The notes beneath the pieces were generated by a model, which did no database searches, had not been told where the DNA came from, and saw only the letters and a list, made by a program, of their open reading frames with translations. A DNA stretch of 64,000 nucleotides from Fasciola hepatica (lineage: Eukaryota; Platyhelminthes; Trematoda; Plagiorchiida; Fasciolidae): assembly GCA_948099385.1 (NCBI GenBank), contig CANUEZ040000168.1, positions 2,171,501 through 2,235,500 of the forward strand. The letters are read 5' to 3'. The number at the start of each line of letters is the position of its first letter. The first letter of the stretch is position 1. The position numbers and the translations under genes are program-made. This document shows positions 1 through 11,168 of this stretch, piece by piece.

Positions 1-1142
1 TTTGTTTTTCACTCAGTGAAAATGTGATAGACACGCAAACAAAGTAGAATCTACTCCAACTGTACATATTAACAGAAATGACATCCTCCGAGCCACTTCG
101 GTAAAGTACCCTGGCGGGATTCTAACGCGAAATCTGTAACGGTCTGACCATGTTTCCGTTGCACACGAATAAATGAAAAAACACTGTACAGATGATAGCA
201 ACTTCATACAGGGACTGACGACTGGTCCACGACTTGTAATCAAAAAGGTGGGGCGAATTGCAACGACTCATCTGATTTGTTTTTGTACTATGAATAAGCA
301 CGGAGTCAATACAATACCCCATATTTTGTGTCCATCAGTCAAAAATGCAGCAGTTAGCTAGTTGCAATGAAAACTGATTTCCCGGGATAGCACTATGATT
401 GTTCAATATGTCCTCCGCCAATATATGCGTACCAAGCATGAGGTTGTTACGAGCTTCGTTGTTCGGGTTCTCAATAGTTCTTTGTTCTGAATTTGAATTG
501 GTTAACTGTAAAAAAACTGATGACAGCATGCAGAGTAGAACAATAATTCCTAATAATCCAACCCTATTTGTGGTGAAAAGGGAGAGTTCTTCAGAAGTAA
601 ATCTAAAGAGTTTACGATCGACTACTTTTATCCAACTCTATCGCACATCTAAACATTTGAAACATTCAGGAATAACCCGTCAGCTAGCAGAAATTCACTT
701 GTATTTGATGTAACCTCAAGATAGACTTTTCAGACCAATGGAATAGCTTATCGTAGAACCACGGCCCGTCCGTCCGTCAACTTATCGACTCTATATGTTA
801 CCGCGTTCACATTGATGAAACTTTGCCTCAATTCCCATTCGCTCAGAAAAAGGCCGCACTCTAACTCCGGTCAGAGGCTTTCTCAACTAGACATTGATGT
901 CTAAACAACAGATTTCCAAAAGATTTTCCATATTATCGGAAGCCCGTTATCCATACCAACACGAAAGGACAGAAGGATGAAGAGGTCACGGCATGTCCGC
1001 TTTTCCGGTTTTCTAATCCTAACCTCGTAAGTATGGCAATGTTCACATGAACTGTTCCATCAAGAAGAACAGAAGTGGTGTGACTGGAAATAGTCAACCA
1101 GTTCACAAAAGACTTAATGCCCAAAAATTATTTCAATAAATT
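1..1142. other. unassigned intergenic DNA
   Basis: No recognisable gene or repeat. Open frames on both strands are at most about 100 codons, overlap each other, and show no familiar motif. I see nothing specific here. Confidence 0.5.
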
Positions 1143-1500
1143 TGTGGTGATTCAGCCGCCGTCACACGTGATACAGCCAGGTACATCATCGCAGCTACGC
1201 ACGCGGATGAACCTCAACCAATCAGGATCGCCGCGGGCAGGTACGGCAAAAGCTCCCTATGACTAATGAACTTCTAGTCTGCCAATTATGTTCTCTGATT
1301 TAACATATTTATACAAACCAGTTCTGTATTACAATTAAAATGCTATTCCGTGGCCTTGGTTTTCTTGCCACTTTGGTTTGTGCAGTGCCGCGTGGGAGCG
1401 ATTCCAATACGTCCTGTCAGTTCGGGTATTGTGAATATTATAAAACTTAATGTTATTATCTTTCACCTGTCACAAGACAGCACAAACGATCTTCTGGATT
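1143..1500 (+). repeat. dispersed repeat B, copy 1 (promoter-like)
   Basis: One of four related stretches in the same orientation (others near 2,950, 16,205 and 18,530). It carries CCAATCAG at 1,218-1,225 and TATTTATA at 1,306-1,313, 88 bases apart, the same spacing as in copy 3. After the TATA-like motif all copies share a segment of the type CTTGGTTTTCTTGCCACTTT and then AATACGTCCTGTCAGTTC. The family could be a solo LTR, a SINE-like element or a duplicated promoter. The CCAAT plus TATA arrangement favours an LTR or other RNA polymerase II promoter. The family identity is not known to me. Confidence 0.6.
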
Positions 1501-2949
1501 ACCCGGCTTGATCAATATCAGCTAGACGTGACAAATCGAATTGTTGTGGCACATACACGAAGCTGCTGTTTTCAGAGGTATTTCGGTCCTCCCAAATCCC
1601 TAGAGAGTCTGACGTAAAGGCAGCATACAGACACTTTGTGTTTGGTTCTTGTGGTATAAGCCCACTTCACCCTCACCCAAAAAGAACGGTTTGCTTGGAT
1701 TTTAAAGGCTGGCCACATAAAACAGACAAATGGTGCTTTTTAGGGCTTACAACGGAGAACTGGAAGTCAAAAATGAATGAGAAATTTATCTTCAAGAGAA
1801 TGGATACTGCCTTATTAATGTACCTTGTTCTTCATTCAATAGTATTTCAATAAAAAAACGTTTACTGTCATGTGGTCTTATCCTTTAATCAAGGGTGCGC
1901 TCGATTAAATTGTGGTTGATTTGGAGATGACTAGACATTTCAAAATATGTATTTCAAGTTGTTGTTTGTAAAGAAAATTAGCTGTTCGTCTGGGCTCAAA
2001 TCAACTGTATACGTGTTCAAACTAATAAGAAAATTGATTCTCTTTTTCGGTGAATTTCCCAGATTCCAAGACTAACATAGTAAATGAAAAAGAGAAATCC
2101 CCACTTCTATCAAGTCGGATGTTTTGGTCTTAACTCGTCCCTTCATTCGAGCACAGTTCTCGTTAAATGAAGTCTGAAAACACGCAATTCTTGAAAAGTG
2201 ATGTTACTACTATTTGACTGAGATCTTCCAATTTCTGATTGATAATTTTTGGTTTTTTCTGAGTTTTATTTCCTGCAAATTTCCCGGAATTTGTTTGCTA
2301 AACTGTCATTAAATTGTAGTTTCCAGGGTTTTTGGTAACACCCACTCATTAGTTACATCATCTATTAGCAACACTAAGCTATTCAGATTTGAACCCCCAG
2401 ACCGAATTCCATTTGTCAACCAAATTTCGCCAGATTGTCGCAGTCTAGTGGGCACCACCTTCATTCGTCAGTTCCGTAGAAGCACTGTGGAGTGAAACGA
2501 GCCGTTTTGCTAGATTCGCCGGTCGTTTTTGATGAAACAGGGTTAGTCAGAGCTCACAGAAGTAGTAGAATTAAAGCTCCAAATACAGTCAGCTGTTCTG
2601 GTGACAATAAACTTCATTTACACGTCGAAATTTGTCATTTCATTGGTAGATAATGTCTTAACTAATCACGACACGAAGAGCTGATTGATATTTTTTTTAT
2701 GAATCTATCTGATTGATCATAATACCGACACCCTGAATGGTGGGCTGGAAAACAAGGCATTTAATCACGTCCGCCGCTTTTTGGTTCAGCACAAATTTCT
2801 GTGTGAGGACCGTAAGCTCATGTGTAAGTTTGCTTTACTCTGCTGTCACACGCTACTGGAATGCGACCAGTTTCATAACATCGGCAATGAAATTCGTCAC
2901 CTTGTTTTTTTAGGGCTTAATAGATAATGGCATATTGTGGGGGTTTCAT
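1501..2949. other. unassigned intergenic DNA
   Basis: AT-rich intergenic sequence between two repeat B copies. A 71-codon plus-strand frame (1,638-1,853) has no recognisable motif. Nothing else is supported. Confidence 0.45.
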
Positions 2950-3265
2950 TAAACTTTTCAAGGGACAAAGCACGACACAGCCTTGGAGCCACTTACTCTG
3001 AGAAGCCCCAGCCAATCAGAATCACGATGAACTGGTACCACAAAAGTCTGCTGTTAATGGTTAACCTGTGAGCTACTAATTATTTCCTTTGATAAATCAC
3101 ACTTAGACAAACCAATTCTGCAGTAAAAATGACGTACAGAACCGCAGCCTTGGCCTTCTCTTCATTTCGGTGTGCGTAGTTCCAGATTGAAGCGAGTTCA
3201 ATACGTCCTTTCAGTTCAAGTATTACCAATAGCACAGCTATCAACCATAAAATTTGCATAATGAT
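2950..3265 (+). repeat. dispersed repeat B, copy 2
   Basis: Diverged copy of the promoter-like repeat. It retains the AGCCAATCAGAATCAC region near 3,010 and the downstream block GCCTTGGCCTTCTCTTCATT ... TTCAATACGTCCTTTCAGTT near 3,150-3,220. The TATA-like motif has decayed. The minus-strand frames here (3,080-3,582) partly run through the repeat and are not treated as genes. Confidence 0.5.
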
Positions 3266-4835
3266 TTTATTCAATACACGGCTTTCCTAATCTTGTCATA
3301 GGAATGAATGTATGATGACTCGAACGTTTCTACAAGCCTCCTCGTGCGATATAACTTCTTTTCCAGCATTCGACCAATCAGGTGAAGCCGGACCTTCACA
3401 GTCAAATTGTTCGGATACATAGAGATTGCTTTATAAATCGCCAGTAAATTAGCTACCAATAATACAAGACCTTTCAACGGGATTGTTTCTGCAATCCGGC
3501 AATGACCACCACCACAAAGAATACAACAATCGGAATTGAATAAAAAGATATCCTGGAAGCATGCGCAGCTGAAGAAATGCAAGGAGATCGTGATAAAATA
3601 CTAATTAGTCATCAATTCAGGTGAGTAGAGTTTGCATCAATTTATCTTTAACTTACTGCACACTTTTAATTACATTGTCATACCAAATAAGTTATTTTGT
3701 GGGTGCACCACTGGAAACACAAAAGTAGTTGGCCCCATCTTGCATATTTCGAATTTGACAACTGATTTTCCAATGATTCTGAATATTGATGTTGTTTGTA
3801 GCTCATGCTGATTGTTTATATCCGTTGGTGATGGCTCACCTTGGCGTTTAGGTGGGAAACATTTCATCACTAGCCGAGGTGACGTCATCAGCACACAGTT
3901 GAAGGTGCCCGTACAGATGAGTACGGGCGAACAACAGACTTTTTCTAAGTTGACTACATGATTTCAGCGATATTCCGTCTGTAATTTCTGGGGGATGGGG
4001 GTTAGGGACTACCCGACTTCGGTGGGTGATGGCTACCCAATGAAGAGCGACGATTTCTATCAGCTATATTGATATAACCTTAAAAGACTAAAAATCTTAT
4101 CATCAAAACATGTAAATATGTCTCGCCTGCTTGATTGTCAATTGTAGACGTTCTCGTATCCATAAAAAGGAGTGTGTATACCAACCTCTTACTGGGGGTT
4201 CAAGAGGTTCTGTGTATAGTACTTGAATATTACTCACATAACAAAAGTGTTTTTCTTTGGGAACCTTATCCAATAAATTTGGCTCAGAGGCCCTAATGGA
4301 GAGAAAAGTACAACTTGAATCTGCTTTCCTCTTTCTTTACGAATCAAAACTGGAGCTTTCGACTCAAAAGGAGTCAACCCGGTGTGGAAATGTGATCAAA
4401 GCGCCCGTGAAGGAACTTCATTTGGTCTGTCTCGTGAGACCTGGTTACTGGTCCTATCTTGACTTGTCTTTGCAGCATTTTTATTAACCCTATCTCCGGA
4501 CATAGTTCTTAGCCCCAAGTACTCAACGGAGCAAACGAATCATGGACAGGGAAGCATCCATAAGGCTTTGGGGCTGCCCAGCTTTGGCGGAAGATAGGTG
4601 CCCAAAGAAGTGAATTGATTTCTCCTGCCGTCGAGAGAAACCACCGTTATTGAGCTGTAAAATTCATTTAGTGAAGGATTTCTGACTGTTGGACTGTTTC
4701 TCTCCGTGATTATTTTCTGGAGTGTCATATCTAAGGTTGTGGCGACTAGATTTGCAGGACCGGAAGTTATGCATCAAAAGGAGCCTACCCATTGACCTGT
4801 CAAGTATGACTGCATCGGCTCAAAGGAGTCACCCA

Positions 4836-4837
<2 letters not shown>
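3266..4837. other. unassigned intergenic DNA
   Basis: No motif-bearing frame on either strand; the largest is 103 codons (minus, 3,271-3,582), low-complexity and unrecognised. The stretch ends at a long TA tract. Confidence 0.45.

Positions 4838-4902
<65 letters not shown>
4838..4902. repeat. (TA)n microsatellite
   Basis: About 65 bases of uninterrupted alternating A and T. It creates a false Ile-Tyr repeat in the overlapping frame, which should not be called a gene. Confidence 0.97.
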
Positions 4903-4904
<2 letters not shown>

Positions 4905-5592
4905 GTCAGAAAAAGTTACAATATACGTAGTAAAATGCAGTATACAGTATGGTCAAAAGTACTGTGGAGGGGGGGTCTAAATTTGCAACTTGCTACTTAA
5001 ATGCTCGTTAGTAGACAAACTGGTACAGGAACCACAAAGTAAAGAGAGTCACGCGCTCGCTCGCTGCTCACCAGTAAAGATGGCCTGGAATGTTGGAAGA
5101 TAGTGAAGCGAATTAGCGGACTCACTCCAGAGGTCACCGAAGTCGAAATCTCTACGCTCTGTACGAAAGCTAAACGAAGACATTTTAGGGATTTGTTCAA
5201 ATATGCTCAGTAAAACTGGTATGCACTGTAGTGTGCAGACTATAGACTGGTATATTGATGTTCACTTAATGCAAGCGTAGGGTCCTGATGACGCAATTAC
5301 TGAGCATTCGGCTCGTGGAGTTTCTGTGTTTTTGCTGTTACAGATGGAACACGGGCAACCCCCAGAGAAGAAACACTGGTCCTTGCATACTACAGCTCTA
5401 TTTGAGGGGCAAATCGGACGCGTCTTTGTTTGATACTATCGTGGTTGACGCCATTCACACATAGAACGGGATAATTTACGGATGAAAAGTTTACTGAATG
5501 AACTTATCAACAGCGGAGATGAAATTAGGGCGAACTCAGTTGGCATTCTTGGTGTAACCCGTCTGGGCCACTGAGTTTATCACACTTAAAAT

Positions 5593-5594
<2 letters not shown>
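4903..5594. other. unassigned spacer between two TA tracts
   Basis: About 690 bases with no recognisable gene, SINE or transposon motif. Confidence 0.45.

Positions 5595-5643
<49 letters not shown>
5595..5643. repeat. (TA)n microsatellite
   Basis: About 49 bases of alternating T and A, only 0.7 kb from the preceding TA tract. Confidence 0.97.
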
Positions 5644-5646
<3 letters not shown>

Positions 5647-7779
5647 AGTTATCACTGAATAATCCCATTGCATTATAGAAAAAGGCAAGATAGCGAACAA
5701 GCTCGTTTTCGGTAACTTCATCCTCTGGCTAATACAGTTACATATATATACGATAGGAATGCATATTTTCGGAACAAAATAGAGGGTATTTATAGTATCA
5801 AATTAAGATTGACCAATCTTGGAAGATAGTAACCGGTGAAATTCGTTAGCCATCGCTTTCTAGGTTTCTCGTCTGCGGTCCGTAGATTCATCTACTGAAT
5901 GTTTGGAGAAATTGAGAAACAGACCCGTGTTTCACGACCCGTGAATATTTTGTTCCCGACAGTTATTCGTCTACCTAATTCTATCACTTACAATTCTCTC
6001 AGGTTCATATTTTCGTATTCTTAATCTTCCACCTTTCAGTCAAGATTTTGCTCAGAAATAGGAACATAACCCGCTACACCCAAGCTCACAGGTTATCACT
6101 AATCGTTTACACTGAAGGGGAAATGGTGCTGATGAGTTAAATTTTAAAAATCACCGCAGAATACAGAATGAAAGTGGTCATGCTTGTATCTAACAGAAAA
6201 CGCTGGTATTCAACTTCGGGAGATCGCCAACAATCCCGTCATTTATAAATGTTCATAGCACCTATTTGAACTAGTAACCCCATATGAAGACAGCGAAGGA
6301 GCCAAAGCATACCGGTCAGAGTACTCGTGTTATCCGCCTGTCGGGGAATTTCCGCCATACGGAATAGGATATCTGGTAGTTGGATCGGGGAAATTTTGAC
6401 CAGTTCTGTGCTCAATTTGTAACGGCTTCTGTACTAAAAGTTTCCCCGCTTTGAAATGAGCCTCAACAACATTTGTAGAGAATAAAATGAAGTCACTAGA
6501 GGAAGGGTAGGTTGTCATTGATGTCTAAACTTGTATCATATCTCAAGCGTCACAGTAGGACATGTGTAGGTGCTCGCAGTCATGTGCATAGATGCGATGA
6601 ATACGCCTCAATGATACTATTTTCATTTGGATGCTCGTTCATCTGTTATCTATGTAAACCAATGTATTTACGTTTCAGTGTTTGTGCTTGTGCATGCATG
6701 AGTGGAATTACGTGCTTGTTCATGTGTGCACGCGTTTGTGTCTGACTGTGCATTTGTTTGTGTTATATTTGTTGGATTAAACACGAAAATGCGAGGCTAC
6801 TGACACGTGACTGATCGATAGACGCCCGTGCGAGAAAGAAAAACGAAATGTAGTCAGCATGCGAGCGCACACGCGAGCCAGTGAGCGAGCAAGTGAAACG
6901 CTGCAATTTCTCACTAATACGTGGAAATATCCCTTTTCACATACGGTTGTATCAAATATTATTAAAATACGTACAGGGGTAATGTGAACTTGCATCCTAA
7001 CCAGAATTGTCCATCTGTAGTTCGAGACATAATATCCACTAGCAGTTCTTCATAAACCGAAAGCCAAATTACAGATAGGAGGCAGATTGCTTGCTTTGGA
7101 TCTAACCAAGTGAAGCGTAGGCATACTGACAGATTTAACACGATTTGACTGAGGTGATTTTCGTTTCTGATTTCTTAAAAAAAATCATATCCACGTTTGT
7201 GCTGTTCGCACAGCATCAGTAACGTAAGTCACAAATCGAAAAGGAACGGTTCCTGACATATGTATGTCTAGACAGTTTTCTCCAGAGTAGTTCACCGCAT
7301 CCTTACAGCAGGTTTTCCCCTTCGTTACTCACTCTTGCGGTACCGTCACTTATTCTGGTATGAAAATTCCCCTTTAATGTCTGCGGTATTGACCTCTCAA
7401 ATTCATCACTTGAAAGGAGCTCATCGGAAGCTGTTCGTTATCCGAGCTAATAACCAGACGAAAATGAGCCGTTATTCAATCGTAAACAGGTTGCCGTTGG
7501 TGAAGTCATCAGAGCTTGATAAGTTCGCGTTGGATTTGAAGAATTCACGTAAACAAAACATGGAGACACGTCAGTTCACGGATTATGACAGACCACTGTG
7601 ATATTCACATTTCAGATGAACTTTACTCTATGCTGTGGAGTACTACGAAAGCTGCAAGGCCTCCCTAAACACGATCTGGTAACCAAGCCTAGAGGAGCGG
7701 TTTTTTATTTCCCAACGCAATTGATTTCATTAGACGATCCATCGTTCTGTTGTTTCTGGGCTGTATGCCCCCCGGTAGC
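5644..7779. other. unassigned intergenic DNA
   Basis: Contains a TG/TGC-rich patch at about 6,670-6,770 that gives spurious Cys/Val/Ala-rich frames, and short unrecognised frames such as 7,335-7,601 and 7,598-7,870 (88 and 90 codons, plus). No gene supported. Confidence 0.45.
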
Positions 7780-8040
7780 GTATCCACTCCTGGAGGTTTG
7801 GATTTCTATATATGCTACTCAAAACGACAACAGTAGTTACATTTTGGCGTCAGGTAAAAAAAATACGTAGGGTAGATTTTCTGAGAAGACGGTGGACGAT
7901 AAAGAGATTTACTAATTGGAGCCTCAAAAGGACCACGGCCTGGTCGCGTCAAGCTACCGACAGTCGAACGACACAGTTGATGGTATACCAACCAAGATGG
8001 GCATGCTCATTGTGAGTAAACAGGTCACGTTCTTCAGTTT
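7780..8040 (-). repeat. dispersed repeat G, copy 1
   Basis: Aligns by eye with 51,860-52,190. Shared blocks are ATTTCTATATATGCTACT, then GATTTACTAA, then GTTGATGGTATACCAACCAA followed by ATGGGCATGC and GTAAACAGGT. A shared core (CTACT..CAGTAG... then AATTCGAAGCTCC on the other strand) also links it to copies near 14.8, 25.0 and 45.3 kb. Element class unknown; a SINE or the tail of a larger transposon is possible. Confidence 0.45.
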
Positions 8041-9420
8041 TACAATGTCTTGGTAGTCATAATCTAACTACTACCATCGTTTTCTTTTGTTCCAGGTCGG
8101 ATAGTTTTGGACCTCGCGGCTTTCTTCCGTTTTGATAGAATGGGGGCAACTAATTCTAACCAGAATTTATAGCCTGTTTGAACCTAGTTCTCGAACCATG
8201 CGTGATGTGAGCGCTGTTCAATAACACAAGACTGTACATCCCTGAGTATTGGAAATGAGTGGGCTAAAATAAAGGTCGACACAAAGATCGTTGTGTTTCA
8301 TAACCAGCTGTTTGTTTTCGTCATTCGTTCATGTGTGGGCTTAACAACAGTCCAATCTTTCTGAGTCATACCATCCAGACCAAATTGAGTTTTATGGAAC
8401 ATGTTTGACTACCTTAAGTAGTTTCGTTCAGAAGGAGTCACAGAAAAAGGGAGTGGGTTTAATAGTATTTTCGGCACCACATTATTCAACGAGACATTAA
8501 AATCAATTCAAGTCAACTTTCCGCAGTTTCAGGAGGTGAATACTCAGTAGCCGTACGGTAAAATGGAAATCAGTCCAGATAGAGTGGTTATGCAGCAGAG
8601 TGTTCGGAAAAGGAACGGACCGAAGTTGAAGGTCCGGCGAAAAATTACAGAATCAGGTATACCGATATCCCATTTTTGTGTCAGGCATTCTTGTAAGTAA
8701 AGAAACTAGTTTAAAAACACTAAACAGCTTATGAGCTATGTTGTATGATTCAGCCTTGTATTGTATTCCCTACGTCATTTTGCACTAGTGTTTGTTACCA
8801 TTCCACAAAAGCGCTTCACCTCGTCGACGATATTTAATTGCACAAAATGAATGACCCTCAAAAGAGCAAACCTCGTGGTCCAGTGCCATTGCAATAGGGA
8901 GTATTTTGGTGAAGGGGAGCAGTCAAGATAAACATCAGTCCTTTGATCCCATTATAAGGTGACAGGGAGAAATACTGTGGGAAAGTGGGAACGGAATATT
9001 TGACTCACCTGAGGAAGAACAAAGATTGGACGATGTAGGTCCGACATTTGGGGAATGGAACCTGATAAGGATGATTAACCGCTTGTACACCAGACAAGAA
9101 ATAAAGGTCGAGAAGGGACTGACTGCATAGAAAGCTCAGAGGAAGAACAGAGCAAAGACGGGAAAAGGGAAATGAAATGGCCCTCCAGGGATTTGCTTAA
9201 GAGTGCAGTCTGAATGCTAGGGATGGCTCTATGACGTGACAGATAGCTTTGCATTGAACCCAGTAGGAAAAAGATAGGGAAGAAGACGAGGCTTCATTCC
9301 ACAAGTCACTTCAAGTGCGGGACTAATGCGTGACTTTAAGGTAGGGATGGGTAGAAAGGAGATGAAGAAGCGTCTGGGACAGTAGACAGCCAGCATTATG
9401 TACAGCACGCGAAGCCGGTG
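8041..9420. other. unassigned intergenic DNA
   Basis: A short block resembling the TAACTACTACC core of repeat G occurs near 8,060. The purine-rich stretch 8,900-9,300 has no coding or RNA motif I can identify. Confidence 0.4.
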
Positions 9421-9588
9421 ATCTTTTTATTTCTTTTTCTGATACAATAATGGTATGCAGTTTCAGGAAGGGGGTCGCGGCTAATTCGAGGTTGCCTATT
9501 GGGGAACGTGGCCCACGGCGGAAGCAGGATTCAAGCCTGAGACAGAAGGGTTGAATGCCCACCATGATGACCGTCGGACCACTGCCAG
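9421..9588 (-). mobile_element. tRNA-derived SINE family C, copy 1
   Basis: Read on the minus strand, the element begins with a tRNA-like head. It has a GGTGGTC...CGGTCATCATGG A-box-like region, an anticodon-arm-like stem ending TTCAACCCTTCTGTC, and a B-box-like GGCTTGAATCC (plus coordinates 9,527-9,537; consensus GGTTCGANTCC). A shared tail follows, containing GCGACCCCCTTCCTGAAACT. Near-complete copies lie at 32.4, 33.6 and 44.8 kb and a truncated one at 13.1 kb. Pol III transcription is inferred from the internal boxes. Confidence 0.75.
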
Positions 9589-10649
9589 TATGAGGTATGT
9601 GAGGGTACGTGTTGAATCATGGTCGATATTCAGCCATGTCCCGTCAGCAATCAGCCTGTCAGCGCCTGTCCAGAATCCAGGTCAATGTATGTGCCAGTGC
9701 ATTCGCAAGTGACAAGGTTGCGGATCGATGAGACACGAACGAACTCCCGTCAAGTGGTAGCTGGTCGTGTGACCAAGCAACCAATCAGAAGACAGACTAC
9801 TAGATGCCTGTATGAACCAGTTAATCTGCCTTGCAACGATTGGTGTCAGTGATTGTTTCTTCCTATACAAACAACGTGTTTTGTGCAAATAAAATGAGGC
9901 GATTCGTGGGCGAAGTGGACTTCGCACTAGAGCTAGTGGGACGGAATAAAACAGTATAAGGGGTCCAAGACAGCCAATGGAAAAATCACTACTGGGCTGC
10001 GACTGAATCAGAACTCGGATTAGGCGCAAATGGTCGATACTCAAGAGGGATGAAAATTAAAAAAATGCTTTTGCGGGCACTGAAATGAATACACATGTTG
10101 GTGACCCAATCGTAGTTGTATTGGACACCAGGATTCAGTGAATCAACCACGGTGGTCGATACTACAGGTGAAATAATGAGAGAATAGATAACACAGAGAA
10201 CAACAAAGGATTGTTGCTTCAGTAAAGGCATACATGAGTATGGAAGTCAAGACAAATGTTATCGGTTATAACATGGGGAGCCTTAGGGATCAAGGCTGGG
10301 GTTAAATCTTACCAACAAGGACGGAGATGGACTGCTAAGGAAACATGGTGCTGCTGAAACGAATGCCAAAGGAAATCGGGACATGGGTGTAGTAGTAGAA
10401 TATGAGAAAACATGGTTGGGTGGAGATAAAAGTGGTGGAATTGAAGAATTCATTAAAGTGTAGCCAAAGGCAAAATCCGGTGCAAAACCCCCCACTGGCT
10501 CATTGGCTTCAAGAACCAGGGTTTCGGACAATTTTCTCATGAAGAGCAGGATTTATCAGTGTAAACGGCTTCTGCGAGATATGAAAATGTTAAGCTACCG
10601 GTGGTAGAAATTGTCAGTTTTTCGATAATGTGGTGGATGAAAAGGTTAA

Positions 10650-10671
10650 AACACACACACACACACACACA
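10650..10671. repeat. (AC)n microsatellite
   Basis: About 11 AC units in a row. Confidence 0.95.
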
Positions 10672-11117
10672 GGTCATTTCACTTATAAGAAGAGTTGTGA
10701 AAGTGACGTAATCACTCTATCGGAATGTCGGTCAGGTTGATTTGACTCCGGGGTGGAGCATAGACATCGAACTCCGGATTATTTTTCAATTAATTTGGTT
10801 GCTGTAAAGTGCTCAGACATGGTTCGCCCCGTCCAACTTTGTCGGTGTTAATACTTGCTTTGCACTTACTGAGCTCCGGCTCATCGAATCTTTCTGTATT
10901 TGCAGATGGAGCAAGTGCAACCCGCACGAAAGACACTGCAGCCAATATAGTACAGTTGCGCAAAATCCCCGGTGGTATTGGTGACATCCGAAGATGTGTG
11001 CAAACGAAGCTAAAGTCGAACGTGAGTGACTCTCGGACTCCTTTAAGAGATACCTGGTTGAATTCAATCCAATAAGATGGTTACACCATTTTCGCAAATC
11101 TCCCTAGGGGTCGAATG

Positions 11118-11168
11118 AACTGTGTGTGTGTGTGCATGCGTGAGTGCGTGCGTGTGTTTGTGTGTGTG
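11118..11168. repeat. imperfect (TG)n tract
   Basis: TG-rich tract interrupted by CATGCG and GTGCGTGCG units; a decayed dinucleotide repeat. Confidence 0.85.

Noticed and set aside
4722..5000. 92-codon plus frame across the TA tract
   Set aside because: Most of it is the Ile-Tyr translation of a microsatellite. The same applies to frames over 5,595-5,643, 19,320-19,418, 28,408-28,454 and 40,981-41,034.
9527..9537. Functional tRNA gene
   Set aside because: The B box is present but the cloverleaf is not preserved and the segment recurs with a common tail, so it is a SINE head.
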